Positions 5,866 through 9,603 of a stretch of 9,603 nt of DNA are shown here, one piece after another (the first letter of the stretch is position 1; each line of letters begins with the position of its first letter). The stretch is from contig ONWZ01000012.1 in NCBI GenBank assembly GCA_900321645.1, positions 1 through 9,603 of the forward strand. The letters are read 5' to 3'. The notes under the pieces are model-generated. The model saw only the letters and a list, made by a program, of their open reading frames with translations. It searched no databases and had not been told where the DNA came from. This stretch comes from an uncultured Eubacteriales bacterium. Its GTDB lineage: Bacteria > Bacillota_I > Bacilli_A > RF39 > UBA660. The position numbers were made by a program, and so were the translations under genes.

Positions 5866-7239
5866 TTATAATAAATCCCTTTTTAAATCTTTAATTACCT
5901 GTCTTAAATTTTCATTTTTTGTTAATTCTTTTCTTATTTTTTTATCAGCGCTAATTATTGTTGAATGATTTCTACCTCCAAAATAAGACCCTATTTTAGG
6001 AAAAGATTCGGTTGTTAATTCACGACATAAATATATTGCTACCTGTCTTGGAAAATTAACATCATTATTACGATTTTTTCCTTTCATTTGATCAATACTA
6101 ATTTTATAATAATCACAAACTACTCGTTGAATTCTTTGAATATCATTTTTATAAGTACTATGACCTTTTATTTGATCTTTTAACGCTTCGACTGCAATAT
6201 CCAAAGTAATTATTCCTCTATTAAACATTGATGAATATGCTAATACTCTTGTGATAGCTCCTTCTAATTTACGAATATCAGAATCAAAATTATTAGCAAT
6301 ATACTCGACTACTTCTTCAGGAATATCATTAGCAGCTTCATTAAAAGTTAATTTATTTTTAATAATACTTACTCTCAAATCATAATCAGGAGTCGTTATA
6401 TTAGCAGTAAGTCCCCAATTAAATCTACTAATTAAACGATTTTCAAAAGAAGTTAAATCATCAACTGGTCGATCTGAGGCAATAATTATTTGTTTACCAG
6501 CACTATGTAACTCTTGAAATGTATTAAAAAATTCTTCTTGTCCCTTCGGTGCAGTACCTAAAAACTGAATATCATCGATCATTAAAATATCGATATTACG
6601 ATATTTATTTTTAAAAGCGTCGATCTTTTCAAAATTATTTTTATCACTATATCTAAATATTCTGGTATATTCATCAACAAATTTATCACTAGTAATATAT
6701 AAAACCTTTTTATCACTGTTCTCTATAATATAATTACCTATTGCATGCATCAAGTGGGTTTTACCAACTCCACTTTCACCATATAAAAATAAAGGATTAT
6801 ATGATCCAGGAGCTTCAGCTGTCATTCTAGCGGCCTTATATGCAAATTTATTACTCTTACCTACCAAAAAATTTTCAAAAGTATAATTAGGATTAAGATT
6901 AGCATTGGTTGCTGATTGTTTTTCATAATCATCTTTTAAATTATTAATTGATAAGGTATCATTTTTTTCTTTATTTAATTCACTGATTTCACTCTCTAAA
7001 ACAATATTAAAGGAAACATTAGTATTGGTAACTTTACTTAAAGCTTCGGTCATTATTTCAATATAATGTTCCATAATATGTTTTTTTATAAATTCTTGAT
7101 TAACAGTGATAGTCATAACGTTATTATTATATGAATAAAATTTTGTATCTTCTTCATTAAACCATGTATCAAACGAAACATTTGTTATTTCGTTTTTAAT
7201 ATTTTCCAAAAAACTATTCCAAATCTCTTTATCACTCAT
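5866..7239 (-). CDS. dnaA: Chromosomal replication initiator protein DnaA
   Basis: This AAA+ initiator binds DnaA boxes and melts the origin. At 457 residues it has normal length. Domain I (about 1-80) starts with IWNSFLENIKNEI and has the usual SFDTWF. Domain II (about 82-115) is a short polar linker. Domain III shows Walker A GESGVGKT (154-161), Walker B ILMIDDIQFL (218-227), sensor 1 IIIASDRP (251-258), the arginine-finger region ENRLISRF (266-273) and sensor 2 DIRKLEGA (321-328). Domain IV carries the signature FGGRNHSTIISADKKI (420-435). In E. coli numbering, Asp433 is replaced by Asn (residue 424) and Thr435 by Ser (426), while Arg399 (R390) and His434 (H425) are kept. These base-contacting changes go with the altered DnaA box of this origin. 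The start follows GAGAGGT. Promoter and boxes upstream suggest autoregulation. Confidence 0.98.
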   Translation of the reverse strand: MSDKEIWNSFLENIKNEITNVSFDTWFNEEDTKFYSYNNNVMTITVNQEFIKKHIMEHYIEIMTEALSKVTNTNVSFNIVLESEISELNKEKNDTLSINNLKDDYEKQSATNANLNPNYTFENFLVGKSNKFAYKAARMTAEAPGSYNPLFLYGESGVGKTHLMHAIGNYIIENSDKKVLYITSDKFVDEYTRIFRYSDKNNFEKIDAFKNKYRNIDILMIDDIQFLGTAPKGQEEFFNTFQELHSAGKQIIIASDRPVDDLTSFENRLISRFNWGLTANITTPDYDLRVSIIKNKLTFNEAANDIPEEVVEYIANNFDSDIRKLEGAITRVLAYSSMFNRGIITLDIAVEALKDQIKGHSTYKNDIQRIQRVVCDYYKISIDQMKGKNRNNDVNFPRQVAIYLCRELTTESFPKIGSYFGGRNHSTIISADKKIRKELTKNENLRQVIKDLKRDLL

Positions 7240-7270
7240 TTTTGCTACCTCTCAATCAAGTCTTAACTTT

Positions 7271-7298
7271 ATTTTAACACACTAAAATTATTTGTCTA
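7271..7298 (-). promoter_or_regulatory. dnaA promoter
   Basis: On the minus strand the -35 is TAGACA (7298-7293, 5 of 6) and the -10 is TAAAAT (7276-7271, 5 of 6), with a 16-bp spacer and an extended -10 TG (TGTTAAAAT). The start is predicted near 7264, about 25 bases before the dnaA ATG. The first of four phased DnaA boxes lies about 12 bp upstream of the -35, consistent with autoregulation by DnaA. Confidence 0.75.
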
Positions 7299-7310
7299 TC
7301 ACTTTTTTTT

Positions 7311-7352
7311 TAATCAACAGGTTATCAACATTATATCAACAACTTTTCAACA
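7311..7352 (+). repeat. Four tandem DnaA boxes with an exact 11-bp period
   Basis: TAATCAACA (7311), TTATCAACA (7322), ATATCAACA (7333) and TTTTCAACA (7344) start exactly 11 bp apart in the same orientation, each separated by 2 bp. The TCAACA part is invariant. Same-face phasing suits cooperative loading of a DnaA filament. The array lies just upstream of the dnaA promoter and next to an AT-rich stretch. Confidence 0.8.
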
Positions 7353-7370
7353 ATATAATATCATATTTTT

Positions 7371-7389
7371 AAAGTGTTTTAAACACTTT
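7371..7389. repeat. 19-bp perfect palindrome inside oriC
   Basis: Arms AAAGTGTTT (7371-7379) and AAACACTTT (7381-7389) flank a single central base. It is unlike the DnaA boxes around it and has no gene on either strand needing a terminator here. It may be an operator for an origin-binding regulator; I recognise no known factor for it. Confidence 0.55.
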
Positions 7390-7542
7390 TCAACAGATTT
7401 TATCATTTTTTTATAATTGTTGATAAAATAGTTAACATTTTCACAAACATGTTGATAAATAAGGAATTTGTTGAAAAAATAAAAATATTTATCAACAATA
7501 TATATTCATATGTAAAAAAAATCAACAGTTATTGTTGATAAT

Positions 7543-7568
7543 AAAAAAACTAGTAATAATACTAGTTT
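7543..7568 (-). terminator. Intrinsic terminator between the HerA-type gene and oriC
   Basis: On the minus strand a 9-bp stem AAACTAGTA / TACTAGTTT with loop TTAT is followed by a T run (complement of 7543-7549). It overlaps the stop codon of the ATPase gene and directly adjoins the outermost DnaA box (7533-7541), so it would stop transcripts just before they enter the origin. Confidence 0.85.
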
Positions 7569-9330
7569 ATTGTCCTTTCCATTCAACCATCCATTTATCA
7601 TAAATTGAAGCATTAGCACTTTGTGGTTCTGGATTAGGCATTTGCATCTTAACAATCATTGGAATTCTCATCATTCGACCAAAGGCGACACAGGTACCTG
7701 ATTGTAGTGATTTTTGTTTTTCAATTACATCTGAAGAAATATTTGGTACCATTTTTCTAATATATTCCAAGTCAGTTGGGTGATTTAATTTAAAGATAAC
7801 AAAATTAGAACATTGTGAAAGTACTGTTTCCGAAAGTTCAGTAGGTCTTTGTGTAATTAGATTCATTATAACTCCAAATTTACGACCTTCTTTAGCAATA
7901 CGTTCAAATATATTATAACCTAATATATTAATATCATTATCTCTTTGAACATATCTATGTGCTTCTTCAAGCATAATATTCATAGGCATAGATCCTCTTG
8001 GTTGTAATCTTTTTGCATATTTAAATAAAATTCTTGAAATTACTTTTACTATACTTTTTGCTAAACGATCATCTACTTCTTCAAGAACAAAGTTAACTAA
8101 TTGTACTCGACCATTATTTGGTGTTAATAAAAATGAATTAATGTATTGTTCAGCAGTAATAAAATTAGGAACATCAAAAAATTCTTTATTTGAACTATTA
8201 TTAATGGCATGTAATTTTACTTTTAAAGCAATCGCTTCACTATATGATTTTTCATTTAATAATAGACCTTCACTAATTAAAGTAAAATTAAGAGCAGTCT
8301 CCAATTGATCAAGAGTAAAGAATAAAGGTTCATATTCTTCTTTCCATTTTGTATTATTATCAACAAAACTTTGAATATATTTAGTAACTAAAATTCTTTC
8401 AACAAATTCACCATGATTATCAATATCAAAACATTTTCTAAATTCTCTTGTATAACCAATACCAGGAACTTCAACATCCAAATTCAATTGGTCTGTATAA
8501 CAATCTGTTAAAATATTAAATATTTGGTCTCTAATTTTAGCTGCTACTTGATTAGAATACAACACCGAAATAATTGCTTTAGCAATTAAGTGATTCTTAT
8601 ATCTAATTGATTCTTCATCATTTTTTGCAAAGATTGAAACAAAACATAGCATTTTTTCGATGATGTTTATTTGAAAATAATCAGTTATATCTAAAATATT
8701 TGCGTAATCATCAACTTCCATAATCCATAATGGAATTTTAATAGGATTACCACTAGGATCATCCTTATCAGTTGTATATAACTTATAATTAAAATTTGAA
8801 TTTAATTTATTAATATCTCTAAAAGCAGCATCATATTCACTTGTATTGTTAAAGATAAAAATATTTGAATTAAATGGAATTTTATCTTTCATACTAAAGA
8901 AATTTTGTATAATTCTAGCAACGCCACAAGTTTTACCAGAACCAGTATTACCAAAAATAGCCATATGGTTACTGAACATTTCATTGATATTTACTTTGAT
9001 TGGATAATTATTATATAGAGGACTAGTACCAAGAATCATTGTTTTATCATCATTATCACCAACTAACTCCCCTAATTCCTGTTGATTAATAATTCTAATA
9101 TTTGCTTTTAAAGTTGGTCTACGAATTATACCACTAAAAAATCTGTTATTTATGAATTCTCCAAGAAAAGAAATTTTAGCTTCATCATTTACTACTTCAT
9201 CAATTTCACCAAGAATTCTTTTATCTTTGTCTTCTAAAATAACATTATAATTAAGGATATCATCATTAATATTACTAGCAACTTTAACGATTGCAAAATT
9301 TTTTGTGATTGATAGTATTTGTTCAAACAT
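7567..9330 (-). CDS. HerA/DUF87-type P-loop ATPase (putative DNA translocase)
   Basis: This is a 587-residue HerA-FtsK superfamily ATPase; family members form hexameric rings that pump DNA, and partner nucleases or effectors vary. The N-terminal part (about 1-80) is beta-rich and looks like the HAS-barrel of HerA. Walker A is FGNTGSGKT (126-134). Walker B is the HerA-type IMLEEAHRY (452-460, Glu455/Glu456). A likely arginine-finger region is AKEGRKFG (479-486) and the sensor-like LITQRPTELS spans 491-500. The insert between the motifs (about 190-440) is long and shows nothing I recognise. There is no NurA, Sir2 or other known HerA partner gene in the window. It has its own extended -10 promoter and an AGAGGGA ribosome site, and ends in a terminator at the edge of oriC. 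It lies on the rpmH side of the origin but is transcribed toward it. Role unknown; housekeeping repair or segregation and defence are both possible. Confidence 0.9.
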   Translation of the reverse strand: MFEQILSITKNFAIVKVASNINDDILNYNVILEDKDKRILGEIDEVVNDEAKISFLGEFINNRFFSGIIRRPTLKANIRIINQQELGELVGDNDDKTMILGTSPLYNNYPIKVNINEMFSNHMAIFGNTGSGKTCGVARIIQNFFSMKDKIPFNSNIFIFNNTSEYDAAFRDINKLNSNFNYKLYTTDKDDPSGNPIKIPLWIMEVDDYANILDITDYFQINIIEKMLCFVSIFAKNDEESIRYKNHLIAKAIISVLYSNQVAAKIRDQIFNILTDCYTDQLNLDVEVPGIGYTREFRKCFDIDNHGEFVERILVTKYIQSFVDNNTKWKEEYEPLFFTLDQLETALNFTLISEGLLLNEKSYSEAIALKVKLHAINNSSNKEFFDVPNFITAEQYINSFLLTPNNGRVQLVNFVLEEVDDRLAKSIVKVISRILFKYAKRLQPRGSMPMNIMLEEAHRYVQRDNDINILGYNIFERIAKEGRKFGVIMNLITQRPTELSETVLSQCSNFVIFKLNHPTDLEYIRKMVPNISSDVIEKQKSLQSGTCVAFGRMMRIPMIVKMQMPNPEPQSANASIYDKWMVEWKGQ

Positions 9331-9355
9331 AATAGTCCCTCTATTCTTTTATATC

Positions 9356-9364
9356 ATTATAACA
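9356..9364 (-). promoter_or_regulatory. Extended -10 promoter of the HerA-type gene
   Basis: Reading the minus strand, TGTTATAAT is a perfect extended -10 element. The region 17 bp upstream (TTTTAT) is a poor -35. The predicted start near 9349 gives a leader of about 20 bases. It is divergent from the rpmH promoter about 50 bp away. Confidence 0.6.
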
Positions 9365-9414
9365 AAAAAAAATGTAAAATAAAAGATAAATTTGTAAAAA
9401 AAGAAAAAATTTAG

Positions 9415-9443
9415 TTGACATAAATAAACTTATTCTATATAAT
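9415..9443 (+). promoter_or_regulatory. Consensus promoter of rpmH
   Basis: TTGACA (9415-9420) and TATAAT (9438-9443) are separated by exactly 17 bp, a perfect sigma-A type promoter. Transcription should start near 9450, with GGAGGTG (9461-9467) as the ribosome site. This is the strongest promoter sequence in the window, as expected for a ribosomal protein gene. Confidence 0.92.
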
Positions 9444-9474
9444 AAAGAAGATTTTAATTTGGAGGTGTTAATTT

Positions 9475-9597
9475 ATGAAGAGAACTTATCAACCAAATAA
9501 TAGAAAAAAAGCTAAAAAGCATGGTTTTTTTGCTAGAATGAAAAGTAATGTTATAAATAAAAGAAGAGCAAAAAGAAGAAAAAAATTAAGCGCATAG
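9475..9597 (+). CDS. rpmH: 50S ribosomal protein L34 (short form)
   Basis: The 40-residue, Arg/Lys-rich protein has the L34 signature: it starts [18 protein letters not shown] and ends [11 protein letters not shown]. Bacterial L34 is usually about 44 residues (in the MKRTYQPSKRKRAKTHGF type). Here four residues are missing from the middle, where the usual ATKNGRKVL segment is reduced to KSNVI, and the first Arg of the usual FRARM segment is Phe (FFARM). Both ends are intact, so this is a lineage-specific shortening rather than a truncation. The start has GGAGGTG 7 bases upstream and a consensus promoter. rnpA normally follows, but the window ends six bases after the stop codon. Confidence 0.95.
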   Translation: MKRTYQPNNRKKAKKHGFFARMKSNVINKRRAKRRKKLSA

Positions 9598-9603
9598 CCA
9601 CAA

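Larger units (their letters stand above)
7299..7545. other. oriC, upstream DnaA-box cluster
   Basis: No gene lies between dnaA and the HerA-type gene; the space is the main DnaA-box cluster. Exact TTATCAACA copies sit at 7322-7330 (+), 7418-7426 (-), 7450-7458 (-), 7489-7497 (+) and 7533-7541 (-). One- or two-mismatch copies sit at 7311-7319, 7333-7341, 7344-7352, 7387-7395 (+), 7469-7477 (-) and 7519-7527 (+). All keep the CAACA or AACA end. Very AT-rich stretches at 7353-7370 and 7475-7516 could melt. A 19-bp palindrome and an inverted box pair (ATCAACA, 5-bp gap, TGTTGAT at 7521-7539) add structure. The 9-mer is far above chance in this window and differs from canonical TTATCCACA at position 6. 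Confidence 0.9.

Noticed and set aside
7311..7541. The repeated 9-mers as a CRISPR or transposon-end array
   Set aside because: Copies occur in both orientations without uniform spacers, lie beside dnaA, and match a DnaA box with one change, so origin function explains them.
7551..7565. TAG TAA TAA TAC TAG as a DnaA-trio run beside the box at 7533-7541
   Set aside because: The neighbouring box points the wrong way for trios on this strand, and the bases are fully explained by the terminator stem and loop of the ATPase gene.
8357..8365. Exact TTATCAACA inside the ATPase gene
   Set aside because: It is a single copy in coding sequence with no partner boxes; about one by chance is not surprising in DNA this AT-rich, so it is not listed as a functional site.

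Overview
The window is a chromosomal replication-origin region from a very AT-rich Gram-positive bacterium. The gene content and order (rpmH, oriC, dnaA, dnaN, recF, gyrB), the short Gram-positive type GyrB, strong Shine-Dalgarno sequences and a ComK homologue point to the Bacilli, probably a reduced, uncultured or host-associated lineage related to Mollicutes or Erysipelotrichia. That placement is inference from gene order and composition; no database search was possible.

Layout from right to left. rpmH (9475-9597, + strand) has a perfect consensus promoter. It is divergent from a HerA/DUF87-type ATPase gene (7567-9330, - strand), an uncommon insertion between rpmH and the origin. The origin proper lies at about 7299-7545 and holds many copies of TTATCAACA, a variant DnaA box. 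Then come dnaA (5866-7239), a second origin segment between dnaA and dnaN (5721-5865) with DnaA boxes and a DnaA-trio-like run, and dnaN (4605-5720) ending in a terminator. Next is a two-gene operon of unknown function: a small membrane protein (4164-4520) and an 81-residue protein (3919-4164). Its promoter has a DnaA box across the -35 element. It is followed by comK (3330-3779), preceded by three 10-bp-phased Spo0A-box-like repeats. Last is a tightly coupled recF-gyrB unit (3227-173), running into a partial gene (161-1) that by position could be gyrA.

DnaA, the beta clamp, RecF and gyrase form the usual replication-initiation and maintenance set. The departures from the standard order are: an ATPase gene on the rpmH side of the origin facing the expected rightward fork; no yaaA (S4-domain) gene between dnaN and recF, with two unknown genes and a competence regulator there instead; and a changed DnaA box (canonical TTATCCACA to TTATCAACA) matched by Asp to Asn and Thr to Ser changes in the DnaA recognition helix. 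Four intergenic terminators overlap the stop codon of the gene they close, one of them weakly supported, which suggests strong compaction.
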